A stretch of 64,000 nucleotides of DNA from Variovorax sp. J22P240 (GTDB taxonomy: Bacteria > Pseudomonadota > Gammaproteobacteria > Burkholderiales > Burkholderiaceae_C), in NCBI RefSeq assembly GCF_030316855.1, contig NZ_JASZYR010000001.1, positions 868,001 through 932,000 on the forward strand, written 5' to 3'. The notes below the pieces were generated by a model. It was given only the letters and a program-made list of their open reading frames with translations, searched no databases and was not told where the DNA came from. Below are positions 1-9,244 of the stretch, piece after piece. Position 1 is the stretch's first letter, and the number at the start of each line of letters is the position of its first letter. Made by a program: the position numbers and the translations under genes.

Positions 1-1083
1 ACCCTCTGGCAAGGCAACCAGCTCAACGCTGCCTGCCCGCTCTATATCAAGGACCATTCGTACGGGGAGTACGTGTTCGACTGGGCCTGGGCCAATGCCT
101 ACGAGCAGCACGGACTGACCTACTACCCCAAGGCCGTCGTCGCCGTGCCATTCACGCCCGTGCCAGGTGCACGCCTGCTTGCGCGCGATGAAGCGAGCCG
201 CACCCTTCTGGCACAAGCATTGGTTGCGTGGTGCAAGGAGTCGGAGGTGTCGTCGCTGCATCTGCTCTTCGGCGCGGACGAGGACATCGCGGCCTGTTCG
301 GAAGCCGGCCTGATGCTGCGCCACACCGTGCAGTTCCACTGGACCAACATCGCCCCCGCGCTCGGCACTGACGTGTCCTCGCTGCCCTCCGAGGGGGCGC
401 GTTTCGCCTTGGGGCGGCCCGGCGGCGAAACCGGACGATGGACGGACTTCGACGCCTTCCTCGCCAGCCTGTCGCACGACAAGCGCAAGAAGATCCGCCA
501 GGAGCGCCGCAAAGTCCGCGATGCCGGCGTGAGCTTCCGCTGGTTTCGCGGCACCGACATCAGCGATGCCGACTGGGACCTTTTCTATCGTTGCTATGCC
601 CGCACCTACCGCGAGCACGGCAACCCGCCCTACCTGAACCGCGATTTCTTCCATCGCATGGCGGCCAGCATGCCCGAGGCGTGGCTGCTTTTCATCGCGG
701 AGCGCGGCGGCAAGCCGATCGCGGCCAGCCTGATCGCGCTCTCCGCAGGCCGGGGCGGCGACGATGCGTCCGAGCGACCGCTCGTGGCCTACGGACGCTA
801 CTGGGGGGCGCTCGAACGCGTCGATTGCCTGCACTTCGAGGCCTGCTACTACCAACCGCTGCAGTGGTGCATCGAACACGGCGTAGAGCGCTTCGAGGGC
901 GGTGCGCAAGGCGAACACAAGATGGCGCGCGCACTGATGCCCGTCATGACCACCAGCGCGCACTGGCTGGCTCACCCCGCGTTCGCTGACGCGGTGGAGC
1001 GCTTTCTCGAACGCGAGGGCGCAGGCATCGAGAACTACATGGACCACCTCGGCGAACGCAGCCCGTTCCGCACGGCGGAGTGA
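1..1083 (+). CDS. GNAT/FemX-like DUF482 protein (5' partial)
   Basis: The frame is open from the first base of the window, so the N-terminus is missing; GTG at 73 is internal rather than a convincing start. The product resembles the DUF482/COG3146 group of GNAT-fold proteins related to peptidoglycan FemX/FemAB acyltransferases. Visible marks are the basic stretch HDKRKKIRQERRKV, the run FYRCYARTYREHGNPPYL, and the C-terminal block GVERFEGGAQGEHKMARAL. Members are often annotated as putative N-acetyltransferases; the substrate is unknown. It is followed by a hairpin that belongs to the opposing ppa gene. The family call is good and the biochemical role is not established. Confidence 0.8.
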   Translation, partial: TLWQGNQLNAACPLYIKDHSYGEYVFDWAWANAYEQHGLTYYPKAVVAVPFTPVPGARLLARDEASRTLLAQALVAWCKESEVSSLHLLFGADEDIAACSEAGLMLRHTVQFHWTNIAPALGTDVSSLPSEGARFALGRPGGETGRWTDFDAFLASLSHDKRKKIRQERRKVRDAGVSFRWFRGTDISDADWDLFYRCYARTYREHGNPPYLNRDFFHRMAASMPEAWLLFIAERGGKPIAASLIALSAGRGGDDASERPLVAYGRYWGALERVDCLHFEACYYQPLQWCIEHGVERFEGGAQGEHKMARALMPVMTTSAHWLAHPAFADAVERFLEREGAGIENYMDHLGERSPFRTAE

Positions 1084-1091
1084 CCCCCAAC

Positions 1092-1124
1092 AAAAAGCGC
1101 CTCGCAACAAATGCCGCGAGGCGC
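1092..1124 (-). terminator. Rho-independent terminator of ppa
   Basis: A 9-bp perfect stem (1097-1105 with 1116-1124, arms GCGCCTCGC/GCGAGGCGC) is flanked on its left by five A residues, which read as a U-tract on the minus strand. It lies just downstream of the ppa stop codon and 8 bases after the convergent gene on the plus strand. Confidence 0.8.
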
Positions 1125-1148
1125 CTTGCAAATTTCCAGATCTGGAAC

Positions 1149-1676
1149 TTACTTCTTGAAGTTCGCGATGCCGTCCATGATTTCCTTCTTGGCAGCGTCG
1201 ATGCCTTCCCAGCCCAGCACCTTGACCCACTTGCCGGCTTCGAGATCCTTGTAGTGCTCGAAGAAGTGCGTGATGGCCTTCAGGCGCATCGGGTTCACGT
1301 CCTCGACCTTCTTCCAGTGGCTGTAGATGGGCAGCACCTTGTCGGTCGGCACGGCGAGCACCTTGCCGTCGATGCCGGCTTCGTCTTCCATCATCAGGAT
1401 GCCGATGGGCCGGCACGGCACCACCACGCCGGGCACCAGCGCCCAGGGCGTGATCACCAGCACGTCGACCGGGTCACCGTCGCCCGACAGGGTCTGCGGC
1501 ACATAGCCATAGTTGGTCGGGTAGTGCATCGCCGTAGTCATGAAGCGGTCGACGAAGATCGCGCCCGATTCCTTGTCGACTTCGTACTTGATCGGATCAG
1601 CGTTCATCGGGATTTCGATGATGACATTGAAGGCGTCGGGGGCGTCTTTGCCGGGGGAAACTTTGCCGAGGGACAT
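1149..1676 (-). CDS. ppa: inorganic pyrophosphatase
   Basis: Soluble family I inorganic pyrophosphatase, 175 aa, the usual length for a bacterial Ppa. It hydrolyses PPi to two phosphates in the cytoplasm and pulls biosynthetic reactions forward. Recognisable blocks are the N-terminal [33 protein letters not shown] and the metal-binding DGDPVDVLV. The much longer open frame upstream is an antisense shadow of hppA. The ATG at 1676 begins the typical [11 protein letters not shown] start. It is divergent from the membrane pyrophosphatase gene hppA and ends in a strong terminator. Confidence 0.96.
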   Translation of the reverse strand: MSLGKVSPGKDAPDAFNVIIEIPMNADPIKYEVDKESGAIFVDRFMTTAMHYPTNYGYVPQTLSGDGDPVDVLVITPWALVPGVVVPCRPIGILMMEDEAGIDGKVLAVPTDKVLPIYSHWKKVEDVNPMRLKAITHFFEHYKDLEAGKWVKVLGWEGIDAAKKEIMDGIANFKK

Positions 1677-1786
1677 GGTGCGTGTCTTTGGAGTAGTTGA
1701 AAGTGTTGTACGCCGGATGCGGACAAACCCGAAGTTTACTTTCCATGTCACGGCACAGTCGCACAGAACGCGAGTTTTGCCTGTAA

Positions 1787-1805
1787 ATTGGCCGCGTTGG
1801 CCAAT
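1787..1805. promoter_or_regulatory. inverted repeat in the ppa-hppA intergenic region
   Basis: A 7-bp perfect inverted repeat, ATTGGCC-N5-GGCCAAT, lies in the 258-bp divergent region between ppa and hppA. It could be an operator serving both genes or a chance palindrome. I see no convincing -35/-10 pair that fixes its position relative to a promoter. Confidence 0.3.
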
Positions 1806-1934
1806 CGGTCCCATGCCTCCACGGCATCGGGACTTCGAGGAAGCAACGCGGCGGAAGCACTGACCCGTACGCGTTGCGCACAGGTCCGGCTTTCGTCTCC
1901 ACAAGTTACGTCGAACTACTGGAGAAGCAAAGGC

Positions 1935-4463
1935 ATGACTGGCAACACCCCTCTCGTCCTCGCCATCGTCTGCGGCCTCGTGGCCGTAGCCTATGGTTTC
2001 TGGGCGCGCAGCTGGATTCTTTCGAAAGACCCGGGCAACGCCCGAATGCAGGAGATCGCAGCGGCCATCCAGACCGGCGCCGCGGCCTACCTCGCGAAGC
2101 AGTACCGCACCATCGCGATCGTTGGCGTGGTGCTGGCCATCCTGATCGGCGTCTTCCTGGACGTGACCACCGCGGTGGGCTTCATCATCGGCGCAGTGCT
2201 GTCGGGCGCTTGCGGGTTCATCGGCATGAACGTGTCGGTCCGGGCCAATGTGCGCACGGCGCAGGCCGCGACCCAAGGCATCGGCCCGGCGCTGGACGTG
2301 GCCTTCCGTGGCGGCGCCATCACCGGCATGCTGGTGGTCGGGCTGGGCCTTCTGGGCGTGTCGGGCTTCTACTGGTTCCTCGTGGGCAATGGCAACCTGA
2401 CGCCGGACAAGAACCTGGCGACGCTGCTCAATCCGCTGATCGGCTTTGCCTTCGGCTCGTCGCTGATCTCGATCTTCGCGCGACTGGGCGGCGGCATCTT
2501 CACCAAGGGCGCCGACGTCGGCGCCGACCTCGTGGGCAAGGTCGAAGCGGGCATCCCCGAGGACGATCCGCGCAATCCGGCCGTGATCGCCGATAACGTG
2601 GGCGACAACGTCGGCGACTGCGCCGGCATGGCGGCCGACTTGTTCGAGACCTATGCGGTGACGCTGATCGCGACCATGGTGCTCGGCGCACTGATGGTGG
2701 CCGCGGCGCCGGTGAATGCGGTGCTGTATCCGCTGGCACTCGGCGGCGTGTCGATCATCGCGTCGATCATCGGCTGCTTCTTCGTCAAGGCTTCGCCAGG
2801 CATGGTCAACGTGATGCCGGCGCTCTACAAGGGCCTCGCCGTGGCGGGCATCCTGTCGCTGATCGCGTTCTGGTTCGTGACCAGTTGGCTGATTCCCGAC
2901 AATGCCATTGCTCCTTCCGGCAGCCAGCTGAAGTTGTTCGGCGCCTGCTTCGTCGGTCTTGCGCTGACGGCGGCGCTGGTGTGGATCACGGAGTTCTATA
3001 CGGGCACGCAATACTCACCGGTGCGTCACATTGCGCAGGCCTCGACCACGGGCCATGGCACGAACATCATTGCGGGCCTGGGCGTGTCGATGCGTTCCAC
3101 GGCTTGGCCGGTGATCTGCGTTTGCATCGCGATCATGGCCTCGTACATGCTGGGGGGCCTCTACGGCATTGCCGTGGCGGCTACGGCGATGCTGAGCATG
3201 GCCGGCATCGTGGTCGCGCTCGACGCCTACGGCCCCATCACCGACAACGCCGGCGGCATCGCCGAGATGTCGGAACTGCCGGCCAGCGTGCGCGACATCA
3301 CCGACCCGCTCGACGCCGTCGGCAATACCACCAAGGCTGTCACCAAGGGCTATGCCATCGGCTCGGCCGGGCTGGCGGCGCTGGTGCTCTTCGCCGACTA
3401 CACGCACAAGCTCGAGAGCTTCGGGCTCAACATCAGCTTCAACCTGAGCGATCCGATGGTGATCGTGGGCCTCTTCATCGGCGGCCTGATCCCCTACCTC
3501 TTCGGCGCAATGGCGATGGAAGCCGTAGGTCGCGCAGCCGGTTCGGTGGTGGAGGAAGTTCGCCGCCAGTTCCGCGAGATCCCGGGGATCATGGAAGGCA
3601 CCGGCAAGCCCGAGTACGGCCGTGCCGTGAGCATGCTGACCGGCGCGGCGATCAAGGAAATGATGATCCCGTCGCTGCTGCCCGTGGTGGTTCCGATCCT
3701 GGTCGGCCTGCTGCTGGGACCCAAGGCTCTAGGCGGCCTGCTGATGGGCACCATCGTCACAGGCCTGTTCGTGGCGATCTCCATGTGCACGGGCGGCGGC
3801 GCGTGGGACAACGCCAAGAAGTACATCGAAGACGGCCATCACGGCGGCAAGGGCTCCGAGGCGCACAAGGCGGCCGTCACCGGCGACACCGTCGGCGACC
3901 CCTACAAGGACACGGCAGGCCCCGCGGTGAACCCGCTGATCAAGATCATCAACATCGTGGCGCTGCTGATCGTGCCCCTGGTGGTCAAGTTCCACGCTGG
4001 CGACGCAGGCGCGATGGCACCGCACGCCGCACCGCCCCCCGCGACCGCACCGGCTGCACCCGCAGCCCCGGCTGTCGTCCCGCCGGCACCCGCAGCGGCT
4101 GCGCCCGCCGCAGTGCCGGTGGCGGCTGCCGACTCGGGCCCCTCGATCAAGACCGAGGGTGGCGTCGTCAAGCTCTACTTCGCCACCAGCAGCGCTGAAG
4201 TCCCTGCGGGCTCCAGCGAGGCGCTGGTCGACATCGTGAAGGCCGTGCAAAGCGGCAATCGCGTGCTGGTGAGCGGCTTTCACGACGCCTCCGGCGACCC
4301 CGCGAAAAACGCCGAACTCGCCAAGCAGCGCGCGATGGCGGTCGGCGCGGCGCTCAAACTGGCCGGCGTGCCGGACGACAAGGTCGAACTGGCCAAGCCC
4401 GCGGAGACGACGGCTGGCGGACCGCCCGCGGAAGCCCGCCGGGTGGAAGTGAAAGTCCAATAG
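1935..4463 (+). CDS. hppA: H+-translocating pyrophosphatase with C-terminal OmpA-like domain
   Basis: Membrane-bound pyrophosphatase (842 aa) that couples PPi hydrolysis to ion pumping across the inner membrane. The first ~690 residues are a normal multi-spanning H+-PPase with [11 protein letters not shown] and the catalytic [16 protein letters not shown] near residue 220. GNTTK at 463-467 has Lys where K+-dependent enzymes have Ala, which suggests a K+-independent proton pump. After a Pro/Ala-rich linker (about 695-732) comes an extra ~105-residue OmpA-like domain. It keeps an Asp (FHDASG) and an Arg (KQRAMAV) at the positions that bind diaminopimelate in OmpA. ATG 1935 is chosen because GGAGAAG precedes it and hydrophobic sequence follows at once. 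It is divergent from ppa. Confidence 0.95.
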   Translation: MTGNTPLVLAIVCGLVAVAYGFWARSWILSKDPGNARMQEIAAAIQTGAAAYLAKQYRTIAIVGVVLAILIGVFLDVTTAVGFIIGAVLSGACGFIGMNVSVRANVRTAQAATQGIGPALDVAFRGGAITGMLVVGLGLLGVSGFYWFLVGNGNLTPDKNLATLLNPLIGFAFGSSLISIFARLGGGIFTKGADVGADLVGKVEAGIPEDDPRNPAVIADNVGDNVGDCAGMAADLFETYAVTLIATMVLGALMVAAAPVNAVLYPLALGGVSIIASIIGCFFVKASPGMVNVMPALYKGLAVAGILSLIAFWFVTSWLIPDNAIAPSGSQLKLFGACFVGLALTAALVWITEFYTGTQYSPVRHIAQASTTGHGTNIIAGLGVSMRSTAWPVICVCIAIMASYMLGGLYGIAVAATAMLSMAGIVVALDAYGPITDNAGGIAEMSELPASVRDITDPLDAVGNTTKAVTKGYAIGSAGLAALVLFADYTHKLESFGLNISFNLSDPMVIVGLFIGGLIPYLFGAMAMEAVGRAAGSVVEEVRRQFREIPGIMEGTGKPEYGRAVSMLTGAAIKEMMIPSLLPVVVPILVGLLLGPKALGGLLMGTIVTGLFVAISMCTGGGAWDNAKKYIEDGHHGGKGSEAHKAAVTGDTVGDPYKDTAGPAVNPLIKIINIVALLIVPLVVKFHAGDAGAMAPHAAPPPATAPAAPAAPAVVPPAPAAAAPAAVPVAAADSGPSIKTEGGVVKLYFATSSAEVPAGSSEALVDIVKAVQSGNRVLVSGFHDASGDPAKNAELAKQRAMAVGAALKLAGVPDDKVELAKPAETTAGGPPAEARRVEVKVQ

Positions 4464-4559
4464 GGCATGCCTGCCGCGGCAACCCTTGCGCAGGAGTTCT
4501 TCTACGACCCCGCACAGATGTGAAGCCGGCCTAGCCGCGCGCTGCACTACCGCTTCATG

Positions 4560-4586
4560 GCCGCAAGCCCGCTTGCGGCTTTTTTT
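4560..4586 (+). terminator. Rho-independent terminator of hppA
   Basis: Perfect stem GCCGCAAG (4560-4567) with CTTGCGGC (4572-4579), followed directly by seven T residues. It lies about 100 bases after the hppA stop. Confidence 0.88.
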
Positions 4587-4667
4587 CGTGGACCAGATTG
4601 ATCACCAACGCAGCGCAACCAGAGGCACAATCCGAAAATACACACCTTCGACTATTTGGCAACTCCC

Positions 4668-5516
4668 ATGACCGACCTCGTCGTACGCCGCCTGCTGATC
4701 GATCTTCAGCCGCCCTTTGCGCGCGACTGGTGTGGCGGCGATGCCTTCGCCACCGCTTTCTTCAACGCGCTGTCGATGAGCTTTCCCTTCGGCGAGCAAT
4801 TTTTCATCGACGCCGTGCGCCGCGCGCTTCAGAACACGAGTGCCGAGGTGCGGGAGAAGCATCAGGCGGAAGTGCGCGGTTTCATCGGACAGGAAGCGAC
4901 GCATCGCCGGATTCACGCCCTCTTCAACGCGCATCTGGACAAGCAGGGGCTGGAAGACGGCTGGACGCCCCGTGCCACGCAGCGCATGCAAGCTCTGGCC
5001 GATGCAGACCCGCGTCACGCCGTCGCCATCACCGTCGCAACGGAACACTTCACCGCCATGTTCGCCGAATGGCTGCTGTCACATCCCCAGTTGCTGGACG
5101 GTGCCGAACCGCGGCTGAAGACCATGTGGCTCTGGCACAGCGCCGAAGAACTCGAACACAAGAACACGGCCTTCGACGTCTACCAGGCGATCGGCGGCTC
5201 GCACGAATGGCGCGTCCGCTGGTTCCGCCGGGTCACGCTGATCTTCCTGGGCGATCTGTTCAGGCAGACGACCGCCAACCTGCGCAAAGAAGGCGTGTTG
5301 TGGAAGCTCTCGACATGGCGCAGCGGGGCCCGCTTGCTGCTGGGCCGCGGCGGCTTGCTACGGGAAAGCTGGGCCACCTGGTGGCGCTATCTGCGGCGGG
5401 ACTTTCACCCCTCGCAACAAGACAGCGCCGTGTCCCGGCGCTGGCTGGCTGAAAACACATCGCGGTTCGTGCGCGTGGACGCGCCGCCCACGAGCGCCGC
5501 GCTCAGTTCAGGCTGA
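4668..5516 (+). CDS. predicted metal-dependent hydrolase (PF10118 type)
   Basis: A 282-aa protein that I assign to the uncharacterised 'predicted metal-dependent hydrolase' family (PF10118/COG3687). Acidic/histidine motifs typical of a helical di-metal protein are visible: FIGQEATHRRIH, ATEHFTAMFAEWLL and WHSAEELEHKNTAFDVY. The spacing of these E..H repeats resembles ferritin-like or haem-oxygenase-like folds. ATG 4668 is preferred over a TTG 12 bases upstream. No substrate is known. Its last 14 bases overlap the convergent unknown gene downstream. Confidence 0.8.
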   Translation: MTDLVVRRLLIDLQPPFARDWCGGDAFATAFFNALSMSFPFGEQFFIDAVRRALQNTSAEVREKHQAEVRGFIGQEATHRRIHALFNAHLDKQGLEDGWTPRATQRMQALADADPRHAVAITVATEHFTAMFAEWLLSHPQLLDGAEPRLKTMWLWHSAEELEHKNTAFDVYQAIGGSHEWRVRWFRRVTLIFLGDLFRQTTANLRKEGVLWKLSTWRSGARLLLGRGGLLRESWATWWRYLRRDFHPSQQDSAVSRRWLAENTSRFVRVDAPPTSAALSSG

Positions 5517-6045
5517 TGCCGTGCGTCGGCAGTGCGCCCTGCTCGGTGCGCAGGGGTACGCCCTGGAGCGTGTCGAAGTCGGACGGTGCCTCGGGCACGC
5601 GCATCTCTTCCAGTTCGTGCAGCGACGCGACCCAGCGTCCGGCAGCCGATTCGGCAGGCTCGTCGTTGGTAAAGATGCCGTCGCGGATGTAGAAGGTCTC
5701 GCCGGCCGGCCGCTCCATATGCAACTCGATCAGGCGCGAAATCGGGAAGGTATAGGTGACCAGCTTTTCCTTCGTCTTGCGGTCCTTGGCCCCGCAATTG
5801 AAAAAGCCTTCGGCGGCAATGACGATGCACGAGCCTTCCACCGAACTGTCGATGTCGCCGCCACAGCGCCAGACGGCCGTGGGCATCCGGACGCGCACCT
5901 TGTCGATGACGAGATCTCGTTGCTTGTTGAGGGCATTGAGCGGAGGCACCAGCGAACGCAGTTGCCGCAGGCGCTCGGCAAAGTTGTCGTCCATGCAGAA
6001 CTCGACATGGTGCGTCGCGCCGCCCGAGCGCTTGACGACCTGCAT
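5503..6045 (-). CDS. hypothetical protein
   Basis: Product of about 180 aa, not recognised. It is soluble, with no signal peptide or membrane segment, and contains a basic N-terminal part (MQVVKRSGGATHHVEF), a Cys-containing centre (VWRCGGD, FFNCGAKDRKTKEK) and an acidic C-terminus. I placed the start at ATG 6045. The open frame continues to 6201, but the region beyond about 6100 is AT-rich and looks intergenic. There is no clear ribosome site, so the start is uncertain. Its stop lies inside the end of the convergent hydrolase gene. The 255 bases upstream (6046-6300) show no other gene. Confidence 0.6.
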   Translation of the reverse strand: MQVVKRSGGATHHVEFCMDDNFAERLRQLRSLVPPLNALNKQRDLVIDKVRVRMPTAVWRCGGDIDSSVEGSCIVIAAEGFFNCGAKDRKTKEKLVTYTFPISRLIELHMERPAGETFYIRDGIFTNDEPAESAAGRWVASLHELEEMRVPEAPSDFDTLQGVPLRTEQGALPTHGISLN

Positions 6046-6300
6046 GATGACGTGACGTTGCGGGCTCACAGGGGCCGTCCTTTGGCGAGCAATCGACGGA
6101 GCCCCGGGTTTTGAAGGGTTGACGAATGAATTCGGATCATTGAATCGATCGTGAATTAGAACTTTGGTATTGACGCAATTATTCGCATCAATTGTTTCCA
6201 ACTGTAGATCGAATTCCGCAGAATGGGTAGGCGGTACGAAGTACTAAATCCGGCGCTCCAGGTGCGCTTCGCGCCGCCAATTCGGCGACGCCGAACGGGG

Positions 6301-6543
6301 TCAGGCCCCCCCGGCTTCGACCAATTCGTCGAGCGCCTTGCAGGTCGGCGCGCAGACCGTTTGCGACTTGCCCAGTAGCTGCCGCGTCCGCATCTGCGAT
6401 CGCACGCGGTGCTTGCCGCACATGAAGCAGGACATCGTCGCCCCGCTGAACGATGCCGAGGCGCGAAACGGTGATCCCGGCGCCTTGGCCTTGTAACGGA
6501 GGCCGTCCGCCACAACGGCCGTCTTGACCTCGGCTTTACTCAT
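6301..6543 (-). CDS. small hypothetical protein with paired cysteines
   Basis: An 80-aa product, last of three overlapping small genes transcribed leftwards. Four cysteines (C39-x2-C42 and C64-x3-C68) could form a zinc or metal site (motifs CFMC and CAPTC). The rest is basic and has no recognised domain. The ATG at 6543 lies within the end of the preceding 41-codon gene (8-base overlap), suggesting translational coupling. Function unknown. Confidence 0.6.
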   Translation of the reverse strand: MSKAEVKTAVVADGLRYKAKAPGSPFRASASFSGATMSCFMCGKHRVRSQMRTRQLLGKSQTVCAPTCKALDELVEAGGA

Positions 6544-6661
6544 GGTCGGCTTCCGGTCCTGCGCCACGCATGGCGCGTTCAATCGCGGACTTGGCAGCCA
6601 ATTCGGCCGACAAAGACGTATCCAGCGCCGAGCGGCAGAGCCCGGCAAATTGGTAATTCAT
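6536..6661 (-). CDS. very small hypothetical protein (41 aa)
   Basis: A 41-codon frame beginning MNYQFAGLCRSALDTSL and predicted helical. Its ATG overlaps the stop of the upstream small gene in an ATGA arrangement, and its own stop overlaps the next start. It is supported mainly by this nested overlap on both sides. An in-frame upstream extension exists but is Arg/Pro-rich and looks like a shadow. Function unknown. Confidence 0.5.
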   Translation of the reverse strand: MNYQFAGLCRSALDTSLSAELAAKSAIERAMRGAGPEADHE

Positions 6662-6891
6662 GTTTTCGTACACCTCCGCGGCGCGGGATAGGCATCCAGC
6701 AATTGGCCGAGTTGGGCGCCCGGCTCGACATCGCGAAATTCCTCCACCAGGTGCATCACGACGGAGCGATATTGCTCGGCGCCCACCGGCACGGCGCTGT
6801 GTTCGAGCCGCTCGAGGAGCTGGGCGAGCACATGCGTCACAGCGAGGTCTGTCTTGTGCGCAGGGGTTTGAGTAGCGTTCATGGGCAGCAT
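6658..6891 (-). CDS. small hypothetical protein (77 aa)
   Basis: First gene of the three-gene small cluster; mostly helical and acidic (LAQLLERLEHSAVPVGAEQYRS, shown here in part: VLAQLLERLEHS, VVMHLVEEFRDVEPGAQL). The start may be ATG 6891 or ATG 6882; neither has a clear ribosome site. There is no signal peptide, membrane segment or recognised domain. It ends with an ATGA overlap onto the 41-codon gene. Such short helical proteins are often regulators or type III/accessory proteins, but nothing here decides that. Confidence 0.55.
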   Translation of the reverse strand: MLPMNATQTPAHKTDLAVTHVLAQLLERLEHSAVPVGAEQYRSVVMHLVEEFRDVEPGAQLGQLLDAYPAPRRCTKT

Positions 6892-6946
6892 GTGGGGCGA
6901 TGAAGGTCAATTGCAAGGGGAAGCACGCAGTTGCACCAACCGGGGA

Positions 6947-8524
6947 TTACAACAGCATTTCAGGAACGATCGGCGCAATCAGCTTGTTGTAGAAGCGCAA
7001 AAAGAAGCCCGACTCCGGCTCGACCGTCAGGATGATCTCCTTCTCTCCGTCGGTGCTAAGCCATTCGACCGCGCCGGTTTCCTTTGAGAGGCGCAGGCGG
7101 TAAGAGTTCTGCAACTTGCTGATGTTGATCACCCGGAGCATTTCCCGCGCGAGCTGCGGGCTGTCGACCACCACGCCCATTTCGGTGTTCTGCGTCGCCG
7201 AGCGCGGATCCAGGTTCATCGACCCGATGAAGATGCGCTGCCGGTCGATGGCCGCCGTCTTGGCATGCAGGCGGCCGAGCGAGGTGCCAAAGGAGCCGAA
7301 ACGCTCGTTGGCCGTGGTCCGCGCTGGGCTCAATTCGTAGAGGTCCGCGCCGCTGAGGAGCAACCGCTGGCGATAGCGTACGTAGCCGGTATGCACCAGC
7401 GGCTCGTCGTTGGCGGCCAGCGAATTGGTGAGCAGCGTCAGCTTCACCTTGCGCCGGGAAAGATCGTCGAAGGCGGCCATCCCCTTCTCGCCCGGCACCA
7501 GGTAGGGCGAAGTCAGGTCCACCTCTTTTTTTGCGTCGAGCAGCAGCTCCCAGACTTTCATGGTGACGCTGGTGGACAGCGCCTCGTCCGCAGTCATGTA
7601 CTTGGGCTTGCTCGGCGGATCAGCGACGGCATGCGCCTCGCCCCACAGCAGCCCCATGCGCCCGGCGTCCAGCTCTTCGCTGATCGGACCATAGCCGAGG
7701 ATGTCGGAGGGCGGCAGCTCGATCTTCGGTGGCATCGAACTCATCCCGATCCAGTTGTCGAAGTCTTCCGGCCCGGGCTTTCGACCGCCCTCGCCTCTCA
7801 CGATCTCCTGGATCGGCCACACCTGCTCGGCGTTCCAGTAGGCGTCGAAGATCAGTTCGAGCTCTCTCACCACCTTGCCGACCACCAGCGCATCCATGTC
7901 GATGAAGTTCTGCGCCTCGCTGAGCACGAAATACTCGTCCGCAATGTTGCGGCCGCCCACCACTGCCATCGCGCCGTCAGCGATGAAAAGCTTGTTGTGC
8001 ATGCGGTGGTTGAGCCGTGCGATCTCATGCGGCGACGCAGCGAAGCGCGACACGAAGCCATCACGCCCACAACAGAAGGGGTTGAAGAGCCGAACCTCCA
8101 CATTCGGCGTCTGCGCGAGAGCGAGCAGCGGCTGCTGGCTCTTGGCGGTATAGAGGTCGTCCACCAGCAGACGCACCCTCACACCGCGCGCCGCAGCCTC
8201 GCGCAGTGCGCGCATCAGCAGCCTTCCGGTGGCATCGTTCTCGAGCTGGTAGTACTGGACGACCAGCGATACCTGCGCTCGCTTCGCCAACTGGATGCGT
8301 GCATCGAGCGAATACACGCCCAGCGGCATCAGGCGAAAGCCGGAATGCTCACCCGGCGGCGTTGAGTCGGCCACGATCTTCGCCAGCCGGGTCGCCGCGT
8401 CGGGCCGTGTCGCGACTTCGACCGGCCGCTCGGGCGCCACCGGAAGCGAACCGCAGGCGCCCAGCAACGCGATCGCGGCAAGCATCAGCACCCATCGCAC
8501 CAGACGGGTCGCGACTGGTTTCAT
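6947..8524 (-). CDS. phospholipase D / cardiolipin synthase-like lipoprotein
   Basis: 525-aa member of the PLD superfamily. Both HKD motifs are present: HNKLFIADGAMAVVGGRN near residue 176 and HAKTAAIDRQRIFIGSMNLD near residue 419. The N-terminus has a signal sequence ending in a lipobox (LLGAC), so the protein is probably anchored on the periplasmic side of a membrane. Similar proteins are called YmdC/ClsC-like; transfer of phosphatidyl groups to make cardiolipin is the likely reaction, but phospholipase activity cannot be excluded. The start at 8524 has an AGGGGAA ribosome site 6-7 bases upstream. It is divergent from the peroxiredoxin gene. Confidence 0.88.
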   Translation of the reverse strand: MKPVATRLVRWVLMLAAIALLGACGSLPVAPERPVEVATRPDAATRLAKIVADSTPPGEHSGFRLMPLGVYSLDARIQLAKRAQVSLVVQYYQLENDATGRLLMRALREAAARGVRVRLLVDDLYTAKSQQPLLALAQTPNVEVRLFNPFCCGRDGFVSRFAASPHEIARLNHRMHNKLFIADGAMAVVGGRNIADEYFVLSEAQNFIDMDALVVGKVVRELELIFDAYWNAEQVWPIQEIVRGEGGRKPGPEDFDNWIGMSSMPPKIELPPSDILGYGPISEELDAGRMGLLWGEAHAVADPPSKPKYMTADEALSTSVTMKVWELLLDAKKEVDLTSPYLVPGEKGMAAFDDLSRRKVKLTLLTNSLAANDEPLVHTGYVRYRQRLLLSGADLYELSPARTTANERFGSFGTSLGRLHAKTAAIDRQRIFIGSMNLDPRSATQNTEMGVVVDSPQLAREMLRVINISKLQNSYRLRLSKETGAVEWLSTDGEKEIILTVEPESGFFLRFYNKLIAPIVPEMLL

Positions 8525-8641
8525 CTGGTGTTCCCCTCGTTGATCAGATTGATATACGCGCACGACGACGATTTGGTTTGGCCCGCGCCCGGTGCGACCT
8601 CCAGTCCTAGAATTCGAATCGCCGTCACCCGGGGTTACATC

Positions 8642-9196
8642 ATGATGCTATCGATCTTCGCGCGCGCGACCTTGCTTGCATGGGCAGCGGCCATGGCGAC
8701 ACCCGCCCTCGCCGCGCTCGACATCGGCGACCCGGTGCCGAAGTTCACGGCCACGGCAGCGCTCGGCGGCAAGACCTTCCGCTATTCGCTCGCCGACGCA
8801 CTCGCCAAGGGTCCAGTGGTCGTGTACTTTTTTCCCGCGGCGGATTCCAATGACTGCTCCATCGAGGCGCACGCCTTCGCGGAGGCGATCGACCAGTTCA
8901 CCGCACTGGGCGCCACGGTCATCGGCGTTTCCGCAGACGACATCGACACGCTCGCCAAGTTCTCGGTCAAGGCGTGCCAAAGCCGCTTCCCCGTGGCGTC
9001 CGACCAGTCCAAGACGGTCATACAGGGCTTCGATGCGGTGATGCAGACGCGGCCCGATTTCGCCAACCGGCTCTCTTACGTGATCGCGCCCAATGGCAAC
9101 GTCGCGTACTTCTATCAGAACCTGAACCCGGACAAGCACGTGGAGCGCATGCTGAACGCGATCCGCGCCTTGTCGAAGACAACCGCGACGCGTTAA
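8642..9196 (+). CDS. exported peroxiredoxin (AhpC/TSA family)
   Basis: 184-aa thioredoxin-fold peroxidase. Residues 1-24 form a signal peptide ending in ALA, placing the mature protein in the periplasm. The peroxidatic motif is PxxxSxxC (P65, S69, C72), with Ser in place of the more usual Thr. The surrounding VVVYFFPAADSNDCSIEAHAF resembles the BCP/PrxQ branch. A second cysteine at KACQSRFP may be the resolving residue. Either of two adjacent ATGs (8642, 8645) may be used. It probably reduces hydroperoxides in the cell envelope. Confidence 0.85.
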   Translation: MMLSIFARATLLAWAAAMATPALAALDIGDPVPKFTATAALGGKTFRYSLADALAKGPVVVYFFPAADSNDCSIEAHAFAEAIDQFTALGATVIGVSADDIDTLAKFSVKACQSRFPVASDQSKTVIQGFDAVMQTRPDFANRLSYVIAPNGNVAYFYQNLNPDKHVERMLNAIRALSKTTATR

Positions 9197-9244
9197 GCCC
9201 CGATCGTCCCGGCAACGTGGCGGGAGGTCGCTAAGATTTCCCCC

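Noticed and set aside
1677..3011. N-terminal extension of ppa in the same frame
   Set aside because: Antisense to hppA, His/Arg/Asp-rich; the normal 175-residue Ppa begins at 1676.
6046..6300. Extension of the unknown gene to ATG 6201, or another gene in this gap
   Set aside because: The stretch is AT-rich relative to its surroundings and lacks a ribosome site; it looks like an intergenic promoter region.
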